DNA from: G963674685 sp964591275
Lineage (GTDB): Bacteria > Lernaellota > Lernaellaia > JACKCT01
NCBI GenBank assembly: GCA_964591275.1
Contig: CAZQAE010000069.1
Location: 1-26,788, forward strand
DNA length: 26,788 nucleotides
Reading direction: 5' to 3'
The position numbers and the translations under genes are program-made. Position 1 is the stretch's first letter. Every line of letters begins with the position of its first letter. This document shows, piece after piece, positions 13,890 to 21,420 of the stretch. Under the pieces are notes generated by a model. It saw only the letters and a program-made list of their open reading frames with translations, was not told where the DNA came from and ran no database searches.

Positions 13890-15170
13890 TTAAGGGTTGT
13901 TGAGGAGCGAAATATTTTCCGGAAAATGGTTGGTCGTCAGGTAGGCCGACATGCTGGCCTGCTCCTTCAGGTAGGTCCCAAAGAACGCCGTGAGGTAGCT
14001 GTTGATGATCGCGTCGCCGGTGTCCTTTGCAATGAAGGAGAACTCCTCGCCGGTGTCTTCTCGCGTGTTCACGCCGCAACCGTCGCCGTTCCCCATCAGC
14101 GTGGGAATCAAATTGCATGCGTCGCTGAATGTGTAGTGTCCGGCGTCACGAATTTCCATCAGATGTTTCGGCTCCGGGAAAATGGAATATTCGAGCCTGA
14201 TCCAGGGTGCCCATTCTCTCATGGTCCGATCTTCCGTGCCGATCATAAACATGACGGCAGTGTTGTAATTTCCGGGATAAATCGGAACCATCGGGCAAGC
14301 CATGCTGACCATTGCTTTAACGCGATGATCCAGTATAGCTTCCTCCCCTCCGGTTACGCCTCCGTAAGAATGCCCGGCAATGCCGATCCTTTCCAGATCG
14401 ACCATATCCGTGAAGTAGTTTTCAGGATCATAATCATTTAGCTCCGTGAATGTATCGATCAGAAACCACAAATCCTGCACACGATCAATCGCGGAAAAGG
14501 GCATGAGAATCGGATTGTATATCGACAGACGATCAGGAAGCGTCACAAAGACGGCGTTGCCGATATGATCCGGCGCCACAACGATATAGCCGTGGCTGGC
14601 CAGATATTCCGCCATGGAGAAATAGGCGAAGCGAGCAGCCGCGTTGCCGTGAGAAATCATTATGAGCGGATACGGACTGCCGCCCCTGTGTATCGGAGCG
14701 TCGCGCGCGGAGCCCATTTCCAAATAGAAATTTTCCAGTTCCTCGTCGGGCAGGATCAAGCCAAGGATTTGCTCAATCAGCGGGAACCAGCGACCCATGA
14801 AGTTTTTCACCATATCTCTTGGGAGGTTTTCGGAACTATCTTCCGCGGGATACCAAACTTCCGTCAGAAGGGTTCGCGATCCCCGGGACGCGTAATCCGG
14901 GCGCGACTCATCCACAAAGACATATGTACGGTTGCCGACTTGATAGGGACCTTTTTCACTCGGATCGAATGGCTCAAGATATCCCTCCTCGTTGTCCGGG
15001 GGAATGTCGTCGTCATCCGCGAGCGCTGTGTCGTCATCCAATCCTGACGAGTCGTCATCGCCTGCCTGTTCTGAATCTGCGGAATCATCGTTGTCGTCAT
15101 CAACGCAAGCAAAAAGACCAAACGAAATCAATGCCGACAGAACCAGTGTGATGAAAATATTTTTAAGCAT
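13890..15170 (-). CDS. Alpha/beta-hydrolase lipoprotein (PAF-acetylhydrolase / dienelactone-hydrolase-like)
   Basis: A 426-residue exported lipoprotein. The signal peptide ends in LFAC with lipidated C22; an Asp-rich linker follows (about 23-61, many DDD runs), then the catalytic domain. Visible elements: oxyanion region MISHGN (about 171-176), nucleophile elbow GHSYGG with S268, probable acid D314 in IGTEDRTM, probable base H345 in DAGHYTF. The layout YPLIMISHGN...ASHGYIVVAPDH resembles bacterial PAF-acetylhydrolase-like esterases; the substrate is unknown. The start is ATG 15168-15170, with AGGAGGAG about 10 nt upstream. The linker chemistry is the same as in the 21421-24102 lipoprotein. 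The gene is convergent with the methyltransferase and divergent from the small lipoprotein gene. Confidence 0.88.
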   Translation of the reverse strand: MLKNIFITLVLSALISFGLFACVDDDNDDSADSEQAGDDDSSGLDDDTALADDDDIPPDNEEGYLEPFDPSEKGPYQVGNRTYVFVDESRPDYASRGSRTLLTEVWYPAEDSSENLPRDMVKNFMGRWFPLIEQILGLILPDEELENFYLEMGSARDAPIHRGGSPYPLIMISHGNAAARFAYFSMAEYLASHGYIVVAPDHIGNAVFVTLPDRLSIYNPILMPFSAIDRVQDLWFLIDTFTELNDYDPENYFTDMVDLERIGIAGHSYGGVTGGEEAILDHRVKAMVSMACPMVPIYPGNYNTAVMFMIGTEDRTMREWAPWIRLEYSIFPEPKHLMEIRDAGHYTFSDACNLIPTLMGNGDGCGVNTREDTGEEFSFIAKDTGDAIINSYLTAFFGTYLKEQASMSAYLTTNHFPENISLLNNP

Positions 15171-15246
15171 TTGTCGAAATCTCCTCCTATCTGGGAACAA
15201 TCTAAGGATTCTTCGCCAATTGGCAAGATGCGCTCACTATTCAAGC

Positions 15247-15274
15247 TTGATTTTTCGCTCGATAAAACTAGAAT
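15247..15274 (+). promoter_or_regulatory. Candidate promoter of small lipoprotein gene
   Basis: TTGATT (15247-15252, 4/6) and TAGAAT (15269-15274, 5/6) have a 16-bp spacer. The expected start near 15281 gives a ~36-nt leader with GGAG before ATG 15317. In the same divergent gap, GCCAATTGGC at about 15216-15225 is a perfect 10-bp palindrome that could be an operator. Confidence 0.5.
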
Positions 15275-15316
15275 GCGCGTTGCGCGGTCGTTTTTGACCA
15301 ATTATTGGAGCGAAGC

Positions 15317-15781
15317 ATGCAACGAATTTTTCAATATATCCTACTTATCGCCCTTGCGGGCGCTCTGGTTTTCACCGCCTGCACAAAAGACGATGGCCAG
15401 GGCGATGCGGATCTGGCGCCCCTAGTCTATCAGGACAGCCTTCGCGTATTCCCGAACCCCTCGTGGTTATATGAAGACTCCGTGTTTTATTTCGCTTGGG
15501 AGGATTTCGACGGCGACATGGAAAATGCCATCGTGACGATACGATTTGAAGCCCAAAACGGCGATGTGAGTTTTATCGATGTCGACGATATTGAAACTGA
15601 AGGCGATACGGGCGGCTCGCTGAAGTTCACGCGCAACATTGTTGACGGAGACGAGGGGCGATATTTCATCACCGTCATGGATGAAGCCGGAAACTTCAGC
15701 AACGAGATCGACATTTTTCTTTACGTCAATCCCCTGCCTCGCGACGAGGCGACTGAAAACGACGAAAGCGATCTCGATTAG
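15317..15781 (+). CDS. Small acidic lipoprotein with Ig-like/cadherin-like domain
   Basis: A 154-residue lipoprotein: hydrophobic signal (about 5-20), lipobox FTAC with C22, then an acidic mature part. The body looks like one beta-sandwich domain of the bacterial Ig or cadherin type, with alternating strands (VFYFAWEDFDGDMENAIVTI, RYFITVMDEAGNFSNEIDIF) and Asp clusters between strands suited to calcium. The tail is Asp/Glu-rich. The start is ATG 15317, with GGAG 6 nt upstream; a further TTG 12 nt upstream overlaps that site. The lipid Cys is at residue 22 in all three lipoproteins of this window. The exact role is unknown; it is probably an envelope structural or binding protein. Confidence 0.75.
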   Translation: MQRIFQYILLIALAGALVFTACTKDDGQGDADLAPLVYQDSLRVFPNPSWLYEDSVFYFAWEDFDGDMENAIVTIRFEAQNGDVSFIDVDDIETEGDTGGSLKFTRNIVDGDEGRYFITVMDEAGNFSNEIDIFLYVNPLPRDEATENDESDLD

Positions 15782-15994
15782 TCGCCTTAAAACATCATGA
15801 AACCGGTATACCAAATAGGCTTTGCGAGGTGATAGAAGTTATGTTTGCCGAGGACGCCCAGCATGCGGTGAACTTGAACCCGCCTTGCTATTATTTCCAG
15901 TACGTTTGAAAATACACGGTGCCCTTTAAACTTACGATCAATGGACTGCAATCGGGGCACACGTTCTGTTTTCCGCTCAAAGCGAATCACGGAA

Positions 15995-16023
15995 TTGCAT
16001 CCGCGCCGATCTTGCTCTATATT
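15995..16023 (+). promoter_or_regulatory. Candidate promoter for a leaderless transcript of the membrane protein gene
   Basis: TTGCAT (15995-16000, 4/6) and TATATT (16018-16023, 5/6) have an optimal 17-bp spacer. The predicted start, 16030-16031, falls on the first plausible ATG at 16031, which has no spaced Shine-Dalgarno site. The geometry is like the transglycosylase promoter at 10871-10898. The rest of the gap 15782-15994 shows nothing. Confidence 0.45.
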
Positions 16024-16030
16024 TCAAGAG

Positions 16031-17692
16031 ATGCATGCCCAATTAAAAATCAACTCGATGACGATTCTTATTCTCACCATCGCCGCGTTTGGTTTACTTT
16101 GGTTCCTGGTTCTTTTTAACGGCAATACAACGGCGTCAGGGCTTATGCATTACAACCTATTTGAAGGCACCCGTTACTTTCAGCAGCAGTTTGACATGAC
16201 CCCGAATCTGATGTCAGTCGGATTCACATCCGGATTTTACTGGGCGAGCGCTTGGTCAGCCAAGCTTTTCGGCCACAGCTTCCGAGCCTTTTTGGCGCCA
16301 AATTTTGTTTTCTTAATCCTCTTTATCATAGGGATGTTCCTTCTTGGAACCGATCTTCACAATAAAACAGCGGGGGTCTTCTGCGCTGTAGTTTGCGCCG
16401 CTTCTCCAACTGTTTCCGGCTTGGCACAAGCTTACGAGGGATCTCTCGGGGAGATGGCCTGCCTTACATGGTGCGTCCTCTTCTTTTTTCGTTGGACACA
16501 AAAATATGGGTGGCAATTTCTGGTTTTGGCATTGGCCGCAGGCTTGGCGGCTTCAGTCATGGGTACGCAGATCACCATGCAGACTCTGATGCTAATGCAC
16601 CTTGCGACCGCCCTCGGTGTTTTTTCCGCATATGCCGTTATTACAAGAGTTAACAACGGATTTCACTCCGTTCGAGATATTGTACTCCCGTGGATCGGCG
16701 CCCTTGTTATTGTCCTCGCCTCCGTTTCACTTTATTACCAACTTACAGTGAGCCATGGCCAGTTTCTGGAGTATCAGTTCGGAGAGATGCAAAAGGCGCA
16801 TCAAACAGAAATGCTACCTTTTAATGAGGTGGTAGTCTTTTATCTGGCCAGCATCGTTTACAGTTTTTTCACACTCTCCGCAATGCTGCTTCTGGCGACG
16901 GGGATCCTGGTTCCCGCGAAGGACAACCGGCGGCGCCTGCTTCTACTTCCAGCCTGCTGGGGGATTATTCCGATTTTCCTCCTTGCACCGGTAGGCAAAT
17001 TTGACGCGGCGTACATACTGCCGACGGTTCCGGCACTTTGCCTGCTCATCGGTTTGGCTGGGGCAAGACTTTTTGAAAAAAAGGGCGTCTGGAGCTTGGC
17101 AGCGGCGGTTTTTCTTCTTTGCATGACGCACAACGCGATAAATTTTTCCTTTTCGTCAAGAAAGGTGCAGCTTCCGATTATACAAGGCAAGACCCTCGGG
17201 TCGAACTACGAATTTTTCAAAGGCACCGTGCTGTCGGACGAAGTATACCACTTCGACCGAATTGCGGAATTCCTCGCGAAAACTGCCAACGCCGAAGTGG
17301 GCGTAGGTTCATCCTGTCTGCCGATGCTGCTTGCGCCGGACAGACTGTTGGAGCAGTTCAGAGCGCGCATCATCATGGCCCGTTCTCGTACTTTCCCATT
17401 AATCAGCGAAAATATAGGAGATTATACTACCGAGAGGCTTTTTCACTTAATTGATTTCTGGGTAATCGTGTTGGATTCAGAAACGACCGGCAAAACCCTT
17501 TCGGAACAATTTGGGATCTACAAGGCCCGCACCAAGGTTCCTTTCGCCGCCAACGTATTGGATCAATTGATGAATCGTCAAAATGAGTTTGAACTGATCG
17601 AGCGTGGTTGCGGCTTGGAGATTTACAAGCTAAAAACCAAGCACGCACTTATTGGATCTTCCAATCCGGCGCCACCCAATACCCCGCATTGA
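16031..17692 (+). CDS. Polytopic membrane protein, GT-C (family 39/PMT-like) glycosyltransferase candidate
   Basis: The 553-residue product has about 11-12 hydrophobic spans in the first ~390 residues and a soluble C-terminal domain of ~150 residues. That layout is typical of GT-C glycosyltransferases that use polyprenyl-phosphate sugars on the outer face of the inner membrane. Segments such as LLGTDLHNKTAGVFCAVV and PVGKFDAAYILPTVPALCLL fit the family, but the canonical acidic DD/DE motif of the first periplasmic loop is not clear, so activity is uncertain. I chose ATG 16031 because the peptide becomes hydrophobic soon after and a promoter ends directly upstream; ATG 16058 is an alternative. 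It lies near an SGNH hydrolase gene and lptFG, suggesting cell-surface glycan work. Confidence 0.65.
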   Translation: MHAQLKINSMTILILTIAAFGLLWFLVLFNGNTTASGLMHYNLFEGTRYFQQQFDMTPNLMSVGFTSGFYWASAWSAKLFGHSFRAFLAPNFVFLILFIIGMFLLGTDLHNKTAGVFCAVVCAASPTVSGLAQAYEGSLGEMACLTWCVLFFFRWTQKYGWQFLVLALAAGLAASVMGTQITMQTLMLMHLATALGVFSAYAVITRVNNGFHSVRDIVLPWIGALVIVLASVSLYYQLTVSHGQFLEYQFGEMQKAHQTEMLPFNEVVVFYLASIVYSFFTLSAMLLLATGILVPAKDNRRRLLLLPACWGIIPIFLLAPVGKFDAAYILPTVPALCLLIGLAGARLFEKKGVWSLAAAVFLLCMTHNAINFSFSSRKVQLPIIQGKTLGSNYEFFKGTVLSDEVYHFDRIAEFLAKTANAEVGVGSSCLPMLLAPDRLLEQFRARIIMARSRTFPLISENIGDYTTERLFHLIDFWVIVLDSETTGKTLSEQFGIYKARTKVPFAANVLDQLMNRQNEFELIERGCGLEIYKLKTKHALIGSSNPAPPNTPH

Positions 17693-17806
17693 TATCCGCA
17701 AATTCTTGGGGAGACAGATGCCGATTAACCGCTTTTGTTCGCGGCGATCCCCTACTGGAAATTTCTACTATCGTTGGATGCTTTTTGCCGCGTTGCTTGT
17801 TGGACT

Positions 17807-18835
17807 TCACTCGTTGTGCTGCTGCAATATCCGGTAAACCAGTGGGAACAGTGCGTCCGCAATGAGTTTGTGCCCTTTTGCGGTAGGGTGGCACATGTCC
17901 AGGATGTAGGAGTTTTTTGTTCCCGGCTGATCGAGCAAGTCATCCAGGCCGAGTTCATCCATAACCGCTTTTTCTATCGCGGGCCGTATATCCATTAGAT
18001 AAACATGCGAAAATTGTGAAGCGATATCCTCCATGACCTCGTGATAGGGCAAAAGATTCTGACGCAGTGTTTTGCTGTATTGACCCTGCGTGAGCAATAT
18101 GAGGTCCGCATCAGCGGATTCGGCCAGGGCGACAAACTTCAAGATTTGCTTTCTGTAATCCTTAACGGGGACACGGGCTGTCATTCGATAAGGCCACGTA
18201 GCGCCGGGTGGTTGTATTTCATCACGACGAAGTAAAATGCGTCGCATTTGCGCAAAGGCGACCGAACGATTTGTGACGTAGAGCACCTTGCGATCAAATC
18301 CGCGATTCATTTCGGCAATTTCCAAATCAGAGTAACTTCCGATCTCGTGATCGTTCCAGGCATTGGACTCAATTATAATTCGCGGCGGCGCGGTCGAAAC
18401 CGACCTTTGGGCTATCACTCGGGATTGATAACTTGAATAGCCTTGAGCAGCCCAGTTGATCACAACTGCGTCTGCTGAGTATTCGGCGCGTAATCGCTTT
18501 TCAAGAATCGAAGCGAAAGGCTTGGAAGCCGAAAAGCCCTGCACGATGGATCCGCCGTAGCAATAAATCAGGTTTTCGGCTGGGCTTATTTTGGCCTTTT
18601 GAAACTGCTCCGCAAAAGCTCCCGACGGAGTCCAAAACAACTCCGGATCCTCCCAACGCGGATCTCCGTCTCCGGATATCATATAGGTTTTTCCGGGGGG
18701 ATATCCGGCGATTCTCATCGCTACTTCAAGAACCCCGAACAGCATCAGCATCGGAATCACAAAGTAGATATTTTTTTTTTGGCGCAGATGCAAGGAATTT
18801 CCAATAACTTGATTCAACAAAACCTGCGCCATCAT
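17807..18835 (-). CDS. Membrane-anchored SGNH/GDSL-family hydrolase
   Basis: A 342-residue product with one N-terminal membrane span (about 24-43) and an SGNH esterase domain outside the membrane. Block I is YCYGGSIVQG with S96 as the likely nucleophile; block II is the Gly in AAQGYSSYQ; block III is the Asn in ESNAWND; block V is DMCHPTAKGH with D313 and H316. Such proteins often add or remove acyl groups on surface polysaccharide. I chose ATG 18833-18835, the first of two adjacent Met codons close before the span, but no good ribosome binding site is visible there; TTG 18914-18916 is an upstream alternative. Codons 19-22 contain a run of ten A. The gene is convergent with the GT-C-like gene and divergent from lptF. 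Confidence 0.8.
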   Translation of the reverse strand: MMAQVLLNQVIGNSLHLRQKKNIYFVIPMLMLFGVLEVAMRIAGYPPGKTYMISGDGDPRWEDPELFWTPSGAFAEQFQKAKISPAENLIYCYGGSIVQGFSASKPFASILEKRLRAEYSADAVVINWAAQGYSSYQSRVIAQRSVSTAPPRIIIESNAWNDHEIGSYSDLEIAEMNRGFDRKVLYVTNRSVAFAQMRRILLRRDEIQPPGATWPYRMTARVPVKDYRKQILKFVALAESADADLILLTQGQYSKTLRQNLLPYHEVMEDIASQFSHVYLMDIRPAIEKAVMDELGLDDLLDQPGTKNSYILDMCHPTAKGHKLIADALFPLVYRILQQHNE

Positions 18836-18929
18836 TGCACAGATTTTGATTTGACGAAATCCGAGAGCATTTGGACGCCAAGGGCGCAACGCCTTCCATC
18901 CTGGGCTGAAAATCAATAGACTTGCCGGG

Positions 18930-20141
18930 ATGAAACTCGCTACGATCCATCGTTACGTCGCCAAAGAAGTCATGACGCCATTTCTGTTGGCTCTTTTCAT
19001 TCTGACCTTCGTGCTTCTCATGTTTCAGATTCTGAAGATCACGCAGATGGTTGTGACATACGGAGTCGATCTTTTAGACGTGGCAAAGGCTCTCGCCTAT
19101 ATCCTGCCGCCTTTTCTGGTCTTTACAATTCCCATGGCTTTTCTCCTGGGAGTCATTCTGGCTATTGGACGGCTTTCATCCGAAAGCGAACTCGTCGCCA
19201 TGAAGGCTTCGGGCATCGGACTGCATCAACTTCTGCCGCCTGTCATGATCATCGCCGTTGTCGCCTCCTTAGCTTCGGCATTTTTATCCCTGAAGGCGGA
19301 CCCTTGGGGAAAACAGCGATTTAAAACCATGTTGCTTGAAGTTGGTCGCAAGAACGCCACGCTGGGATTGAAGGAAAAGGTTTTCAACGATCAGTTCAAA
19401 GATTTCATGATCTTCGTTGATGAAATTGAGCCAAAAACTCAGGCGCTAAAAGGCATATTTATTTCCGATGAAACAAATCCGGAATTACCGAACATTATTA
19501 TCGCCGACGAGGGGCGACTTCTGCCTGTTGAAGACGAAATGAAGCTCATTATCCTCCTTAACAGCGGCGCCATCCACAGAACTTTATCCGACACAACATC
19601 CTACGAATACGCCAGCTTCAAGCAATATGAATTTGTTCTCGATTTTGGAAAGATGCTGGCCGACAGCGACATGGAAAAAAGCTATCTGGAAATGTCCCAA
19701 TCAGAATTATCATCTCATATCAAAGAATTGAAATCCGGCGATGATGATTACGAAATGCGTCGGGCCTGGGTGGAATACCATCGACGCCTCTCATTCCCGT
19801 GCGCCTGCCTGATTTTCGGAATCCTCGGCCTGGCTCTTGGCGTTGTTCCTCCCAGATCCGGCCGGGGCCAGGGCTTTACATTCGCCTTGGGCGCCATCTG
19901 CGTCTATTACCTGTTGTTTCGCGTCGGGGAAAACTTCGGCTGGAAGAATGTTCTTCATCCCGCGCTCGCCATGTGGATGCCGAACATTATTTTTGCATTT
20001 TTCGCCTTATATTTGCTCAGAAACAAAAGTACCGAGCGGTCGGTCTGGATATTGGACAAGCCGAAAATTTTGATTGGCTCCGCCTTGTCAAAACTCCGCA
20101 AAAATGCGCCTTCCACAAACGATGAAGAGACTGGCTCATGA
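18930..20141 (+). CDS. lptF: LPS export ABC transporter permease LptF
   Basis: LptF and LptG form the membrane part of the LptB2FG transporter, which extracts lipopolysaccharide from the inner membrane and pushes it along the LptC/LptA bridge. The 403-residue product has the YjgP/YjgQ layout: three N-terminal spans, a periplasmic beta-jellyroll of about 150 residues (roughly 130-290), then three C-terminal spans. Typical segments are MKLATIHRYVAKEV, IPMAFLLGVILAIGRLSSESELVAMKASGI and RRLSFPCACLIFGILGLALG. No strong ribosome binding site precedes ATG 18930. The stop overlaps lptG by ATGA. LptB and LptC are not in this window. Confidence 0.93.
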   Translation: MKLATIHRYVAKEVMTPFLLALFILTFVLLMFQILKITQMVVTYGVDLLDVAKALAYILPPFLVFTIPMAFLLGVILAIGRLSSESELVAMKASGIGLHQLLPPVMIIAVVASLASAFLSLKADPWGKQRFKTMLLEVGRKNATLGLKEKVFNDQFKDFMIFVDEIEPKTQALKGIFISDETNPELPNIIIADEGRLLPVEDEMKLIILLNSGAIHRTLSDTTSYEYASFKQYEFVLDFGKMLADSDMEKSYLEMSQSELSSHIKELKSGDDDYEMRRAWVEYHRRLSFPCACLIFGILGLALGVVPPRSGRGQGFTFALGAICVYYLLFRVGENFGWKNVLHPALAMWMPNIIFAFFALYLLRNKSTERSVWILDKPKILIGSALSKLRKNAPSTNDEETGS

Positions 20142-21223
20142 GTATTCGAACGATTGACCGATATATCGGGATGCGCTTTCTGCGGATGTTTTTCCTATGC
20201 TTGTTTGCGTTTGTCCTGATATACCTGCTCATCGATTTTATCGAGCGTTCCAGTCCGATTTTCAAAAAAGACCCATCACTGTTTTGGGTGGCGGCATATT
20301 TTTTTCTCAAGATGCCCATCATCGTCTTTCAGATGATGCCCGTCGCCTGCCTTCTCGGCTCTTTGCTCTCTTTGACCACACTGGCCAAAGACTCGGAACT
20401 TGTCGCCATCAAGGCCGGCGGCATTCCGATCCTCCGGGCCACGGCCTCCATTCTCGTGATGGCTTTTTGCATCAGCATACTCTCATTTCTCATCAATGAA
20501 TTTGTCGCTCCCGCCGCAACGATAAAAAAGGAATACGTTTATAAAGTACATATTAAGAAGCAGGAATGGAGAGCAAAGTACCGCAAGAAAAACATGTTTT
20601 ACAAAAGCGGCAATTCCATTTTTTCTTTCGGCCTCTTCGTTCCCGAACAATCCAAGATCAGGGATGTTCGCATGTACCGATTCGATTCGGATTTCAATCT
20701 CCTCGAACGCGCCTCGGCTGCATCCGCGCAATTCGGCGTAGGCGGCTGGCGGCTTCTTGATGGCGTACTGTGGAAATTCGAGCATGGAAACTTGAGCGAC
20801 ACAGCGACTTTTGAATCACTTCCGGTCGATCTCGACGAAACACCCGAGGACATGAAAGTCTATCAAAAAGACGCCGAACAGATGACCCTGGGAGAACTGC
20901 GCGCATTCATCAAAAACATGGAAGAAAAAGGTTATGATGCGCAGGCATATAAAGTTGACCTCCACGCGAAATTCGCCTTTCCTCTCGTCGGTTTCATCAT
21001 GGCCATTTTGGGCATTCCTTTCGCTGTTAGGATCGGACGTTCCGGCGGCATTGCTCTTGGCATCGGCGTCTCGGTCATCATCGGCGTTGTCTATTGGATT
21101 GTGATGGCCTGGAGCCTGACCCTTGGCCATTCCGGCGCCCTGCCCCCCTTTCTGGCGGCATGGGGAAGCCATGTTGTTTTTGGCGCAGGCGGCGTCATTC
21201 TTCTATCGAAAGTCCGCCAATAA
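20138..21223 (+). CDS. lptG: LPS export ABC transporter permease LptG
   Basis: The second permease of the LptB2FG complex. The 361-residue product shows the same six-span layout, with MSIRTIDRYIGMRFLRMF at the start, MPVACLLGSLLSLTTLAKDSELVAIKAGGI after span two (the coupling-helix region that contacts LptB), a periplasmic jellyroll, and KFAFPLVGFIMAILGIPFAV near the third-last span. It starts by ATGA overlap with lptF, so the two are translationally coupled and probably made in equal amounts. No terminator is evident; the following 197 nt contain the promoter of the next gene. Confidence 0.93.
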   Translation: MSIRTIDRYIGMRFLRMFFLCLFAFVLIYLLIDFIERSSPIFKKDPSLFWVAAYFFLKMPIIVFQMMPVACLLGSLLSLTTLAKDSELVAIKAGGIPILRATASILVMAFCISILSFLINEFVAPAATIKKEYVYKVHIKKQEWRAKYRKKNMFYKSGNSIFSFGLFVPEQSKIRDVRMYRFDSDFNLLERASAASAQFGVGGWRLLDGVLWKFEHGNLSDTATFESLPVDLDETPEDMKVYQKDAEQMTLGELRAFIKNMEEKGYDAQAYKVDLHAKFAFPLVGFIMAILGIPFAVRIGRSGGIALGIGVSVIIGVVYWIVMAWSLTLGHSGALPPFLAAWGSHVVFGAGGVILLSKVRQ

Positions 21224-21336
21224 AAACCCGCTGGCATGTATTTTTCTATCGTTCATACGCAAAATGTTCCGTTGCGCAAAACCAAGCCCCCAATCCCGCC
21301 AACAAAATCGACAACGCCATTTTCTCCAATTCAAAC

Positions 21337-21366
21337 TTGACGGGGCGTCGTTGCGCCGGATACACT
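21337..21366 (+). promoter_or_regulatory. Candidate promoter of the Asp-repeat lipoprotein gene
   Basis: TTGACG (21337-21342, 5/6) and TACACT (21361-21366, 4/6) have an 18-bp spacer. The expected start near 21373 gives a ~48-nt leader. The gene has a near-ideal ribosome binding site, GGAGG at 21411-21415, 5 nt before the ATG. Confidence 0.5.
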
Positions 21367-21420
21367 GAAAATAGCTGACTTTGGACTGTTTTCTTTATTT
21401 GGAAACGCTCGGAGGATGAA

